Positions 27,543 through 36,366 of a stretch of DNA of 64,000 nucleotides are shown in pieces. The stretch lies in assembly GCA_028285545.1 (NCBI GenBank), contig JANQPA010000012.1, forward strand, positions 1 to 64,000. The letters run 5' to 3'. Numbering within the stretch: position 1 is the first letter of the stretch; each line of letters opens with the position of its first letter. Both the position numbers and the translations under genes were made by a program. A model generated the notes under the pieces. It worked only from the letters and a program-made list of their open reading frames with translations. It was not told where the DNA came from and ran no database searches. The DNA is from Saprospiraceae bacterium. Lineage in GTDB: Bacteria > Bacteroidota > Bacteroidia > Chitinophagales > Saprospiraceae.

Positions 27543-28778
27543 ATGATTACCATAAATAGTGATCGACTGTGGAAGAGGCTCATGCATATGGCCACTATTG
27601 GGGCTACCCCCAAGGGAGGAGTATGTAGAGTGGCCCTAACTGAAGAAGACAAAATGGGAAGGGATCTTTTTGTAAAATGGTGTACTGAAATTGGTTGCAC
27701 CATCGAAATTGATGCCATTGGAAATATTTTTGCCCGCCGTGCCGGAAAACAGAGTCAATTACCTGCAGTTCTAATTGGCAGCCACTTGGATAGTCAACCA
27801 ACGGGCGGAAAATTTGACGGAGTCCTAGGAGTTTTAGCTGGCCTGGAGGTTCTGGAAACCCTCAATGATCAGCAAATATTAACTCAACACCCTATTGAAA
27901 TAGTCTCCTGGACCAATGAGGAAGGTGCACGTTTTGCTCCAGCTATGATCGCCTCAGGAGTCTTTTCAGGCAATTTTTCTCTTGAATATGCTTATAGCCG
28001 TGAAGATAAAGAGGGAAAAAAGTTAGGTGAAGAATTGGAAAAAATTGGGTATAATGGATCAACTCCGGTCGGACACCGACCATATAAAGCTACTTTTGAA
28101 CTTCATATTGAGCAAGGGCCAATTTTAGAGGCAAAAGATAAAAATATAGGAATAGTCACCGGGGTCCAGGGAATTCGTTGGTATGACTTGACAATTCAGG
28201 GTCAGGAAACTCACGCAGGGCCTTCTCCCATGCACCTGCGCAGGGATCCAATCAGGGGCACCATTCCTGTTCTAGCCGACATCTATGAATTGGCTGAAAA
28301 ATATTCTCCGGATGCCCGTGTAACCATTGGTTACCTCGATGCCAGTCCAGGAGTTCGTAACACCGTACCCGGACAAATCAAGATCTCTATCGATATCCGG
28401 CACCCAAATGAATCGAGCCTAACATCTATGGATGAAGATCTCCACAAGATCATTCATAAGGCTGATTTGGAATCTAAGTTCGAATATCAACTTACAGATG
28501 TTTGGTATGCTTCCCCAGTCAATTTTGATGAAGGATGCATAGAGGCAGTACGAAAAGCGGCCAAAGTTTTAGGTGCCAACTCGATGGAAATGTTCAGCGG
28601 AGCTGGTCATGATGCCGTATATGTTTCTAAAGTAGCTCCTACTAGTATGATCTTCATTCCTTGTAAAGATGGCTTAAGTCATAATGAATTGGAAAGTGCC
28701 AAAAAAGAAGATGTTGAGGCAGGCACAAATGTTCTTTTACATGCTGTTTTAGAAATGGCAGGAGTATTTCAAGAATAA
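27543..28778 (+). CDS. M20 hydantoinase/carbamoylase-family amidase
   Basis: A 411-residue zinc-dependent amidohydrolase of the N-carbamoyl-amino-acid hydrolase/beta-ureidopropionase type. Metal ligands are seen in GSHLDSQPTGGKFDG, SWTNEEGARF and HIEQGPILE, with GAGHDAVY and GLSHNE at the end; the dimerisation domain contains GQETHAGPSPMHLR. It removes carbamoyl (or allantoate-type ureido) groups. In this neighbourhood it could split N-carbamoylputrescine, a step done elsewhere by nitrilase-type AguB, which is absent from the window; this is inference. N-carbamoyl-beta-alanine is the main alternative substrate. No signal peptide, so cytoplasmic. Confidence 0.88.
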   Translation: MITINSDRLWKRLMHMATIGATPKGGVCRVALTEEDKMGRDLFVKWCTEIGCTIEIDAIGNIFARRAGKQSQLPAVLIGSHLDSQPTGGKFDGVLGVLAGLEVLETLNDQQILTQHPIEIVSWTNEEGARFAPAMIASGVFSGNFSLEYAYSREDKEGKKLGEELEKIGYNGSTPVGHRPYKATFELHIEQGPILEAKDKNIGIVTGVQGIRWYDLTIQGQETHAGPSPMHLRRDPIRGTIPVLADIYELAEKYSPDARVTIGYLDASPGVRNTVPGQIKISIDIRHPNESSLTSMDEDLHKIIHKADLESKFEYQLTDVWYASPVNFDEGCIEAVRKAAKVLGANSMEMFSGAGHDAVYVSKVAPTSMIFIPCKDGLSHNELESAKKEDVEAGTNVLLHAVLEMAGVFQE

Positions 28779-28809
28779 AAACTATTTATGATCAGGTGAA
28801 TTCAATAAT

Positions 28810-30303
28810 ATGATAAGCATACCTAAAGAAATTCAGCTTCAGAAAGCTACTCTCGATTTTTTACAATCTGAACAAAAAATGTGGATTGGGGGTCAGCAAG
28901 TTTTGTCACAATCAGGAAATACTTTTCCTACCCTTAACCCGGCTTCCGGAGAAAAGCTAGCTAATATTCCCCTTGCGAATCAAGCAGATGTAGATGCTGC
29001 AGTTCGGGCTGCTCGCCAGGCCTTTGAAGGGGCCTGGAGTACAAAGATGAATCCCGCCAAAAGAAGTCGATTAATTTGGAAACTGGCAGACCTTATGCAG
29101 CGCGATTTGCAGATTTTGATGGAACTCGAGACTTTAGACAATGGCAAACCACTCGATAAAGCTAAATATGATGTTCTCGGTTCTATAAACCATTTTCGTT
29201 ATTATGCTGGCTGGGCTACCAAAATTGAAGGGAGTACAATTCCTGTTAAGCCTGGTTCACTAATTTATGTAAGGCGCGAACCTCTGGGGGTAGTAGGCTT
29301 AATCGTTCCATGGAACTTTCCTTTAATGATGGCCGCATGGAAACTAGCTCCTGCTTTGGCCTGCGGCAATTGCTGCATTCTTAAACCTGCTGAACAAACC
29401 TCTTTAACAGCCCTTTATCTCGGGCGATTGATCCAGGAAGCAGGTTTCCCAGAAGGGGTAGTTAATGTTGTGACAGGCCCTGGACTACCCACAGGCGATG
29501 CCATATCACATCATATGGATATTGACAAGGTTAGTTTTACAGGCTCTACTGTTGTAGGAAGAAAAATAATGGAGGCTTCCGCCAAGAGTAACCTCAAAAA
29601 AGTAAGCCTTGAATTGGGTGGAAAATCGCCGAATGTAGTCTTCGCAGATGCCGATCTTGAAGCTGTTAAAAAGTCAATGCTCTGGTCTAGTTTTTATAAT
29701 ACCGGGCAGGAATGCACCCTTGGATCAAGGATTTATATACAGCGTTCCGTATTTGAACAACTGATCAGTCATTTGCAGGAAAGTGCAGGGGCATTAAGTC
29801 TTGGCAATGGACTTTTGAGCCCCGATTTGGGACCTCTGATCAGTGAACAACAACTGAATAGAGTAGTCGGCTATATTGACCAAGGCCTCCAAGAAGGTGC
29901 TGAGTTACTGATGGGCGGAAAACGCTGTGAGGGGGAACTAGAATCAGGATATTTTTTGCCTCCAACCATTTTTAAATATCGGGAGGACAACCTGAAAATA
30001 GTACAGGAAGAGATTTTTGGGCCTGTGGTTGTGGCAACAGCATTTGATGATTATGATGAAATTGTTCAAAGAGCTAACGACTGCCGATATGGATTAGCAG
30101 CCGCTGTCTGGACCAATGATATTTCTAAAGCTCATCGTTTTGCTCATGATGTCAAAGCAGGTACTGTTTGGATAAATGGTTATGATCTTTTCGATCCCGC
30201 AGTGCCTTTTGGTGGCTATAAGGAAAGTGGCATCGGACGGGAAATGGGAAAAAGTGCCATCGATCTTTTTACCCAGGAAAAAGCCGTTTGGGTGAATTTA
30301 TAA
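28810..30303 (+). CDS. NAD(P)-dependent aldehyde dehydrogenase
   Basis: A 497-residue ALDH-superfamily enzyme. The catalytic cysteine is C302 in NTGQECTLGSR and the general base E268 in LELGGKSPNVVF; the Asn and cofactor loops are present in VPWNFPLMMAAWKLAPALAC and SFTGSTVVGRKIM. The C-terminal FGGYKESGIGREMG is typical of betaine-/aminoaldehyde- and phenylacetaldehyde-type dehydrogenases. Between carbamoylase (31-bp gap) and GabT-like genes, the expected substrate is 4-aminobutanal or succinate semialdehyde. Cytoplasmic. Confidence 0.9.
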   Translation: MISIPKEIQLQKATLDFLQSEQKMWIGGQQVLSQSGNTFPTLNPASGEKLANIPLANQADVDAAVRAARQAFEGAWSTKMNPAKRSRLIWKLADLMQRDLQILMELETLDNGKPLDKAKYDVLGSINHFRYYAGWATKIEGSTIPVKPGSLIYVRREPLGVVGLIVPWNFPLMMAAWKLAPALACGNCCILKPAEQTSLTALYLGRLIQEAGFPEGVVNVVTGPGLPTGDAISHHMDIDKVSFTGSTVVGRKIMEASAKSNLKKVSLELGGKSPNVVFADADLEAVKKSMLWSSFYNTGQECTLGSRIYIQRSVFEQLISHLQESAGALSLGNGLLSPDLGPLISEQQLNRVVGYIDQGLQEGAELLMGGKRCEGELESGYFLPPTIFKYREDNLKIVQEEIFGPVVVATAFDDYDEIVQRANDCRYGLAAAVWTNDISKAHRFAHDVKAGTVWINGYDLFDPAVPFGGYKESGIGREMGKSAIDLFTQEKAVWVNL

Positions 30304-30327
30304 ACGATTAACGATTAACGATTAACG
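30304..30327 (+). repeat. Tandem heptamer ACGATTA between two operon genes
   Basis: Three copies of ACGATTA and a partial fourth fill the whole gap between the aldehyde dehydrogenase stop and the next ATG. They replace any obvious ribosome binding site. Confidence 0.8.
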
Positions 30328-30329
30328 AA

Positions 30330-31601
30330 ATGAATACAACTACCACAAAATCAACCGAACTCTTATCTCCTGTCTGGACTCACCTTACCAATATTCAGCC
30401 CGTCAAAGGAAAAGGCATCTATTTATATGATGAAGATGGAAATCAATACATGGATTTCACTTCTGGAATTGGAGTAATAAACACCGGGCATTGTCATCCA
30501 AATGTGGTGGCTGCCGTTAAAGAACAAGCAGAGCATTTACTATTTGGTCAAATGAATTGTGTGATTCCTCCGGCCACTATTCAGCTGGCGGGGCTGTTAA
30601 ACGAGGTAACTCCGCCCCAGATCAACCGTTTCTTTTTTGCCAATAGTGGGGCAGAGGCTACAGAAGGCTGCGTCAAATTAGCCAAAGCGGCAACTGGTCG
30701 CCAGAATGTGATCGTTTTCCAGGGTAGCTTTCATGGCCGTACTCATTTGGCTATGGCAATGACCACTTCAAAAACGGTGTATCGTCATAAATACCAGCCC
30801 CTGCCAGGAGGGATCTTTGTAAGTCCTTTCCCCTATGCCTATTATTATGGCTGGGATGAAAATACTACTGTTGATTTTTGCCTCAAACAGCTAGATCTCA
30901 TTTTACATGGTCAAACGGCTCCTGATGAAACGGCCGCAATAATCATTGAGCCCATTTTAGGAGAGGGAGGTTATGTGCCGGCACCAGCTCGTTTTTTACA
31001 GCATTTGCGCAAGGTATGTGATGAGCATGGTATTTTATTGATCATTGATGAGGTACAAAGTGGATTTGGACGTACAGGAGAGCTTTTTTGTTATCAACAT
31101 TCCGGAGTGGAGCCGGATATTTTGGTTATGGCAAAAGGATTGGGAAGTGGACTGCCCATTTCCGCAATTGGTGCTTCTGCCGAACTGATGGAGAAATGGA
31201 CCCCAGGTACTCATGGAGGTACCTACGGTGGAGGGAGTGCCATTGCTAGTGCGGCTGCCTGCGCTACCATAAGGACCATCCAGGAAGAAAATCTGGTAGA
31301 CAATGCTTCTAAAAGGGGAAAACAATTGATGGATGGTTTAAAAAGATTACAGACTAAATTTCCTGTTATTGGAGAGGTGAGAGGAAAAGGCTTAATGGTC
31401 GCCACGGAATTCACAAACCCTGATGGGCAGCCTGATGCAGAGAGCGCTTCAAAAGTTCTCAAGGCTTGTTTAGATGCCAACCTGCTGATATTGATCTGCG
31501 GAACCTACAAAAATGTAATTCGCTGGATACCTCCTTTGGTTGTGGAGGAAAGGCAGGTAGAGGAAGCATTGAAAATTTTTGAAAAGGCTTTGGAATACTA
31601 A
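30330..31601 (+). CDS. Class III aminotransferase, GabT-like
   Basis: A 423-residue PLP enzyme of the 4-aminobutyrate/ornithine aminotransferase family. FFFANSGAEATEGCVKLAK, FQGSFHGRTHLAMAMT, IIDEVQSGFGRTG and the PLP lysine K269 in LVMAKGLGSGLPISA are all in place. GRTGEL and the GTYGGGSAI segment agree with GabT rather than ArgD. Last gene of the rightward arm, 26 bp after the aldehyde dehydrogenase. Likely reaction: 4-aminobutyrate plus 2-oxoglutarate to succinate semialdehyde plus glutamate, which would complete putrescine breakdown. Beta-alanine could also be accepted. Confidence 0.87.
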   Translation: MNTTTTKSTELLSPVWTHLTNIQPVKGKGIYLYDEDGNQYMDFTSGIGVINTGHCHPNVVAAVKEQAEHLLFGQMNCVIPPATIQLAGLLNEVTPPQINRFFFANSGAEATEGCVKLAKAATGRQNVIVFQGSFHGRTHLAMAMTTSKTVYRHKYQPLPGGIFVSPFPYAYYYGWDENTTVDFCLKQLDLILHGQTAPDETAAIIIEPILGEGGYVPAPARFLQHLRKVCDEHGILLIIDEVQSGFGRTGELFCYQHSGVEPDILVMAKGLGSGLPISAIGASAELMEKWTPGTHGGTYGGGSAIASAAACATIRTIQEENLVDNASKRGKQLMDGLKRLQTKFPVIGEVRGKGLMVATEFTNPDGQPDAESASKVLKACLDANLLILICGTYKNVIRWIPPLVVEERQVEEALKIFEKALEY

Positions 31602-31641
31602 GGCGAGGACATCAGCTCTTAATAATTGCAAATTAGAAAGT

Positions 31642-32079
31642 CTACTCCTTTGTCACAAGCATAACAATTTCGTCAATATCGGATTCGTCAAGTTGGTTAG
31701 CAATCCATTTGGTCATAAGTTCTTTAGCACCGGCTTTGGCCTTTCTGGAAAGTTTTACATCCAACACTAATTCTTTGGTTTGTTCGGTGTGGCTCTTTCC
31801 ATTAGATTCAATCGAGTCAATCCATGCAGAAAGGTCATCCCCCTCCTCTTTGGGTGATACCTGAATAACGCGGATGGCCCGTTTTGCTTCAGGAATGAAA
31901 GCACTGAATATGGGATTGCCATCATATTCCTTTTTGCCACCCTGAAACTGATTAATATAAGAAGTGTAGTCGTAACCGTATTGCTTGAGAATTCCAGTTA
32001 GCAATCTTCCCCAAAAGGCTTGTGCAAGATTATACACTCTCTTATTATTAAGAAAATCCGCATAGAGAAATTCAGCCAT
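31642..32079 (-). CDS. Hypothetical cytoplasmic protein
   Basis: A 145-residue protein without signal or membrane segment that I do not recognise. The first half is aromatic-rich (FWGRLLTGILKQYGYDYTSY); the second half is charged and helical (KLSRKAKAGAKELMTKWIAN) with an acidic end. It lies 16 bp downstream of the small tail-anchored protein gene at 32096-32434 on the same strand, so the two are probably one transcription unit. Confidence 0.55.
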   Translation of the reverse strand: MAEFLYADFLNNKRVYNLAQAFWGRLLTGILKQYGYDYTSYINQFQGGKKEYDGNPIFSAFIPEAKRAIRVIQVSPKEEGDDLSAWIDSIESNGKSHTEQTKELVLDVKLSRKAKAGAKELMTKWIANQLDESDIDEIVMLVTKE

Positions 32080-32095
32080 AATTCTTATTTTCTAG

Positions 32096-32434
32096 CTAGT
32101 TAAACAACATAAAATATACAAAGATTCCCAGTAAGAGTAAAAAGGCGCTCCCGGCCAAAACTTCAATATCAATCCTTACATCTTTGGTTTTGCGATTACG
32201 GAAGGTTTTCTTCTTCACTGCATCAATTCCTCCGTTAACATTTTCAATGTAGCGTTGTGCATCCTCATAAGGTTTCTTGCGTAATTCCTTTTCCTTTTTA
32301 GTCAGGCTGTTCCACAAACTTTTCAACAAAGATAGACCTTGTTTTTTGGTCAAAGGATCATCCTGGGACCAGCTTTGGGATTTCTCTGTTCCGCCACCTT
32401 GTGCTTGAATTCGTCCGCGATGCTTTTTTGACAT
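32096..32434 (-). CDS. Small basic protein with C-terminal membrane anchor
   Basis: A 112-residue protein: a hydrophilic, basic N-terminal part (MSKKHRGRIQAQGGGTEK, then LTKKEKELRKKPYEDAQRYI) and one transmembrane helix at the very C-terminus (VLAGSAFLLLLGIFVYFMLF). The frame opens upstream at 32497, but the added 21 residues look untranslated, and the ATG at 32434 begins a typical basic N-terminus. Function unknown. Likely co-transcribed with the gene at 31642-32079. Confidence 0.6.
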   Translation of the reverse strand: MSKKHRGRIQAQGGGTEKSQSWSQDDPLTKKQGLSLLKSLWNSLTKKEKELRKKPYEDAQRYIENVNGGIDAVKKKTFRNRKTKDVRIDIEVLAGSAFLLLLGIFVYFMLFN

Positions 32435-32770
32435 AGGAATTATTTGGCAAAAAGAATAATTAAAAATACAGGCTCCTTCTATAGGAAGCAATAGCAAATA
32501 AGGATTTGAGAATATCAGGACGAAGAATAGTAAGCAATTTATTTAGCCAATGCTTAAACAACAATTTCTAATTTAATAGTCAAGGCAGAAATCTGCCCTT
32601 AAGAATAATTCGAAGCTCCTAAGGCAATAGCCCATTGAGCTTTGGGTCGATTTAAATCAAACTCAGCCTTATATTACCGACGATTATCGGTATGCGCACC
32701 AAAACGCTTATGAACTTAAGGGTTGGATCGAGTTGTAATTTGATTTGGGCTAGATTTACAGCAGCTAATC
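32435..32770. other. Intergenic region / left part of an IS remnant
   Basis: About 335 bp without an intact gene. From about 32581 rightwards it appears to belong to the decayed insertion sequence described at 32581-33224, with no readable frame before the transposase fragment. Confidence 0.4.
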
Positions 32771-33224
32771 TCATACTAAAATGGAAGTGTAAAGCTTTCT
32801 AGCGTTGGGCCTGATTAAACCGTAGGCTGCCTTAATTTCTTCGGGAATAAAACTACAATCAATAGTTGCTATGATGAGATGAATACCGTCAGCAGCGCCA
32901 TAGAGCAGGAAAGTTTGCCTATTGAAATCCAACCAATCAAACCTGTCCCCGGAGGAAGAGAGCATTTTATAGTTGCACCGAAACATACTTTCGGCAAAGT
33001 TTGAATAACGAGCCAAGTTCTCAAATGCGAGACGCTCTTGTATCGAAAATATTAATTCATATAGCTCATAAAGAAAATCGGATTGCCATTTGTGCTTCAC
33101 CAATATTCTTGCGATTATTGTTGTGAGTATTCTTTGAATGCTCATGGCCGTTTCTAGTTTTGTTGCAACTTAACCTTACGGCCATTTTTCTTTATTTCAA
33201 AATTTAAGGCAGTTTTCTGCCTGT
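32581..33224. mobile_element. Decayed insertion sequence remnant
   Basis: A transposase fragment lies between two similar short hairpins in inverted orientation: AAGGCAGAAATCTGCCCTTAA at 32582-32602 and TTAAGGCAGTTTTCTGCC at 33204-33221. Reverse-complemented, the right copy reads GGCAGAAAACTGCCTTAA, matching the left with one substitution and one extra base. These look like terminal inverted repeats. The element is too short and broken to move by itself. It sits just upstream of the AT-rich seven-gene operon. Confidence 0.5.
32771..33145 (-). pseudogene. Truncated DDE transposase
   Basis: A 124-residue frame resembling the N-terminal part of a Bacteroidota DDE transposase: QRILTTIIARILVKHKWQ, LYELYELIFSIQERLAFENL, DRFDWLDFNRQTFLLYG and ATIDCSFIPEE, where the Asp of DCSFI would be the first catalytic acid. 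After that point the similarity breaks off and the remaining catalytic domain is missing, so it is a remnant. The recognition is from memory of the family pattern. Confidence 0.6.
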
Positions 33225-33540
33225 AGTATTATTTAAAATCAAGTTTGATTTAGCTTTTTTAGGGCGTTGTTATATTGATAATTAAAATTTGGTTTGATAG
33301 TAGGTTACTATGCCCAAAATGAAATGTAGGGCTTGGTAAGCTATTGGTTTGCAAGTTTATTAAAGACTTTCCAAATTATGTTTTTCTATGCAATATCGTC
33401 TTTTTTTAGTATTAGCTTTATTGTATTCCTTTTTTCTTTTATCTTCCTTATTTTAATATTACAATATTTCTTAATTAGCAAACTCAATACACTGTAACAA
33501 AAAATGGAGCTCATTTATATGTAAAATAATTCTCTTATTT
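33146..33540. other. Leader region of the seven-gene operon
   Basis: About 395 bp, very AT-rich, including the right end of the IS remnant (to about 33224). The remaining 315 bp up to the first ATG must hold the operon's promoter. I found no exact TAnnTTTG with a good partner, and no regulator gene, so control is unknown. Confidence 0.45.
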
Positions 33541-34692
33541 ATGGATAGAGTGCTTGATTTTATAGCTAAAGAGACAGATGGTAAGAACTATAAATCTTAT
33601 AGATATTGCCTTGAGTCTGTTCAAATCCCAAGAATATTTTATGAGGACAAAAATGATATTAGAGTCAAAAAAAAAGGAGAAACAGACAAAAGCTTGACCA
33701 ATCCAAAATCAGTTAAAAAACTTGCGAAAACCTTAGTTAGAAGGGAACCACTCTTTAAATATTTTTTAGACGGATCAAGGCGAACTTACAAAGTGGACGA
33801 CATTGCTTATGGAAAAAGATTGTATCCGATAATCGCAGGGCAAATTGGAGTTGCAGTATGTTTTAGGGAGACGCCTACTTCTTTTAAACCATTTTCATTG
33901 AAAACCCCTCTTGTTGTAGCAGTACCGGAAAATGCCAATGCCAATACTTCCTTAAGTAATGAACATTTATTTTTTAATAACCTTTTGAAGAAACTTAATA
34001 CTCAAAGTGTGTTAAAAAAACAAAATATTCAATTCCATAAGATTTTATCATATAGCAGTTCAGGAACAAAAGAAAAAGATAAGTACGAAGATAGGGGCGT
34101 TGCAAAAATTCAAGAAGAAATGACTGGGCTGGAACAAAGGGTAGTTTTGGATTTAGTAAAAAAGAGAAAACTTAATTCTGATACATATTTAATTAAGGAT
34201 GGTTCTTTGGAATATTTGAAAACTAGTGAAGCGAAAGAATTGTCTGCAATAAAATCAAATTATGATTGTGTAGTAGGTGTCTCTAAAACATTTAATCCAG
34301 AAGCATTATCTAGTGATGTAAAAGATATTTCGAGAAAAATTGCAGATCTTAATGAATATGAGCGGACACCTGCATTTATGTATCAAAGTGAAAGAATACC
34401 AGATGTGCTATTTAGTGTTTGGTATCTCAGAATACGCAGCAAAAATTATACTGAAAGTCCATTTGGTGGGGTACTAAAACTTGAGAAAATACTTGTTTGG
34501 GATAAACAAGAAGAAGAAGGATTGGATTCTGATGAAATTGATTTGATCAGTGCCAACATAATCAATGAAAGAAATCCGGTATGTTATGGAAACGACAAAC
34601 GTTGGGCTAAACATTTATATCCAATTTTCTTAACAGAGAGCTTCATTAAGAGCAAATATTTAAGCGACCTTCATTTTATAAACCTTTTTTAA
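33541..34692 (+). CDS. NurA-like nuclease
   Basis: A 383-residue protein I assign to the NurA nuclease superfamily (RNase H-like fold, Mn-dependent, partner of HerA). Motifs in order: FLDGSRRTY (D77), a Glu in GLEQRVVLDL (E198), LIKDGSLEYL (D220), VVGVSKTFN (K249) and a C-terminal His in WAKHLYPIF (H358); these correspond to the DGS, DG-L, K and H positions of NurA. The gene is first in the operon, and its stop codon abuts the ATG of the HerA-like ATPase, as for herA-nurA pairs, which strengthens the call. Expected role: DNA end resection or degradation by the motor-nuclease complex. The N-terminal 60 residues are not recognised. Confidence 0.7.
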   Translation: MDRVLDFIAKETDGKNYKSYRYCLESVQIPRIFYEDKNDIRVKKKGETDKSLTNPKSVKKLAKTLVRREPLFKYFLDGSRRTYKVDDIAYGKRLYPIIAGQIGVAVCFRETPTSFKPFSLKTPLVVAVPENANANTSLSNEHLFFNNLLKKLNTQSVLKKQNIQFHKILSYSSSGTKEKDKYEDRGVAKIQEEMTGLEQRVVLDLVKKRKLNSDTYLIKDGSLEYLKTSEAKELSAIKSNYDCVVGVSKTFNPEALSSDVKDISRKIADLNEYERTPAFMYQSERIPDVLFSVWYLRIRSKNYTESPFGGVLKLEKILVWDKQEEEGLDSDEIDLISANIINERNPVCYGNDKRWAKHLYPIFLTESFIKSKYLSDLHFINLF

Positions 34693-36366
34693 ATGGCTAA
34701 AGTAATTGGGAAAGTGGCAGCCACAGAAAAGCTTCCGACAACAATTGATGAATTTTATTTTTGGACAGACAAGAAAAGAATACTGAATCCCTTTGATGTA
34801 GTCAAAGTAAATCATATTGAAAGCTCAACTACTTTTGGAGTAATTGAAGAAATTTCTCATATCACGGATTCATCTAGTTACCTAAGCAATTTTATTTCAA
34901 GTGACTTCGGGGATATTAATGCTCATTCCAATATGCACCGGATAGGGATGAATTTCGTAAAAGCTAAAGTTGTAGGTAATACTGAAAGTATATACACACC
35001 TGTCCTTGATGGGAGTAAAGTAAGTCTAGCAGAACAAAATGAAGTGTTGCAAGCTTTGGGATTAAAGGATATAAAGAACCCCTTACCATGTGGTTACATC
35101 CAAATGTATAGAGGTGAAGATAAAATTACATTGCCTGTATTTTTCAATGCACAGTTCCTTATGGGGCCAGAAGGCGCACATCTGAATATTTCTGGTATTT
35201 CTGGACTTGCTGCGAAAACATCATATACGATGTTTTTATTGAAAGCAATTCAAGAAAAATATCTAAATGAAAAGAAAAATACGAATGACGATTCTATTGC
35301 ATTTGTTATTTTTAATGTTAAGGGTAGAGATTTATTAGCAATTGATGAAGGAAATGATGGATTGAGTGAAGGGGAAATCTCTAAATATAGAGATATGATG
35401 AATATTCAACCTGAGCCTTTTAAGAATGTGCAATACTTTTATCCCTATTCTCAAAGTACAGATTCAAAAACCTTTAGCTATGGTGATAAAAATGATATTG
35501 AAGCTCAAATCGATAACAATAAAGCTTTTAGATATAAGTATGTTTTCGAAGATGATAAACCTAACATAGATTTACTTTTTTCTAACATTGAAGATTCCAG
35601 TGGTACTATGGAGTCAATTATTAATTTCATTCTGACAGAGCAGGGAGAATTTAGAGACATTGGTAGTTGGTCTCAATTTGTTAATAAGGTTGGAGAACAT
35701 ACACAGTCAGGAAGAAAAGGAAGTGATAAGGAAATATCCGTAATGAGTTGGAGAAAGTTTAAAAGAGTAATAAGCAAGGCTTTAAACCATTCCATTTTTT
35801 CACAGCGTGTTGTTGCTGAGAGAAATGAAGTGAGGTTAAGAGATTCTATCAGAGAAATTCAGAAAAATGATATCCATGTAGTTGATATTGCGAAATTAGA
35901 TCAAGATACCCAGGCATTCGTATTCGGTGATGTAATTAGGGCAATTTACGACTTGAAATTAGGACAAGAAGATAGAGATGAGAACGAGATCCCGTCAAAA
36001 ATTGTGATCTTCATCGATGAACTAAACAAATATGCATCCAAGGACGTACCAAACAACTCTCCTATTTTGAGACAGATAATTGATATTTCTGAAAGAGGAC
36101 GTTCACTTGGAATAATTCTTTTCTCGGTTGAGCAATTTAAAAGTGCAATTCATGATAGGGTTAAAGGGAATTGCGCCACACATGCCTTTGGTAGAACCAA
36201 TGCAATTGAGATTTCGAAATCAGATTATAGATTTATACCTTCTGTGTATAAAAATATGATGACTCGACTTGACCCAGGCGAATATATTATCGAACACCCT
36301 GTTTTTCGTTCACTGTTAAATATTAAATTCCCAAGACCATTATACAAACAATTTCCTAATGGATAA
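34693..36366 (+). CDS. HerA-like hexameric DNA translocase ATPase
   Basis: A 557-residue ATPase of the HerA/FtsK superfamily. The N-terminal HAS-barrel is visible (VIGKVAATEKLPTTIDEF to TTFGVIEEISHI). The Walker A is an atypical GISGLAAKTS (K175), the Walker B IVIFIDELNKYA (D442, E443), and ERGRSLGIILFSVEQF gives the following sensor/arginine region as in HerA. It would pump duplex DNA through a hexameric ring and feed the NurA-like nuclease. It starts on the base after the nuclease stop codon and overlaps the next gene by 8 bp, so translational coupling is likely. Confidence 0.85.
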   Translation: MAKVIGKVAATEKLPTTIDEFYFWTDKKRILNPFDVVKVNHIESSTTFGVIEEISHITDSSSYLSNFISSDFGDINAHSNMHRIGMNFVKAKVVGNTESIYTPVLDGSKVSLAEQNEVLQALGLKDIKNPLPCGYIQMYRGEDKITLPVFFNAQFLMGPEGAHLNISGISGLAAKTSYTMFLLKAIQEKYLNEKKNTNDDSIAFVIFNVKGRDLLAIDEGNDGLSEGEISKYRDMMNIQPEPFKNVQYFYPYSQSTDSKTFSYGDKNDIEAQIDNNKAFRYKYVFEDDKPNIDLLFSNIEDSSGTMESIINFILTEQGEFRDIGSWSQFVNKVGEHTQSGRKGSDKEISVMSWRKFKRVISKALNHSIFSQRVVAERNEVRLRDSIREIQKNDIHVVDIAKLDQDTQAFVFGDVIRAIYDLKLGQEDRDENEIPSKIVIFIDELNKYASKDVPNNSPILRQIIDISERGRSLGIILFSVEQFKSAIHDRVKGNCATHAFGRTNAIEISKSDYRFIPSVYKNMMTRLDPGEYIIEHPVFRSLLNIKFPRPLYKQFPNG

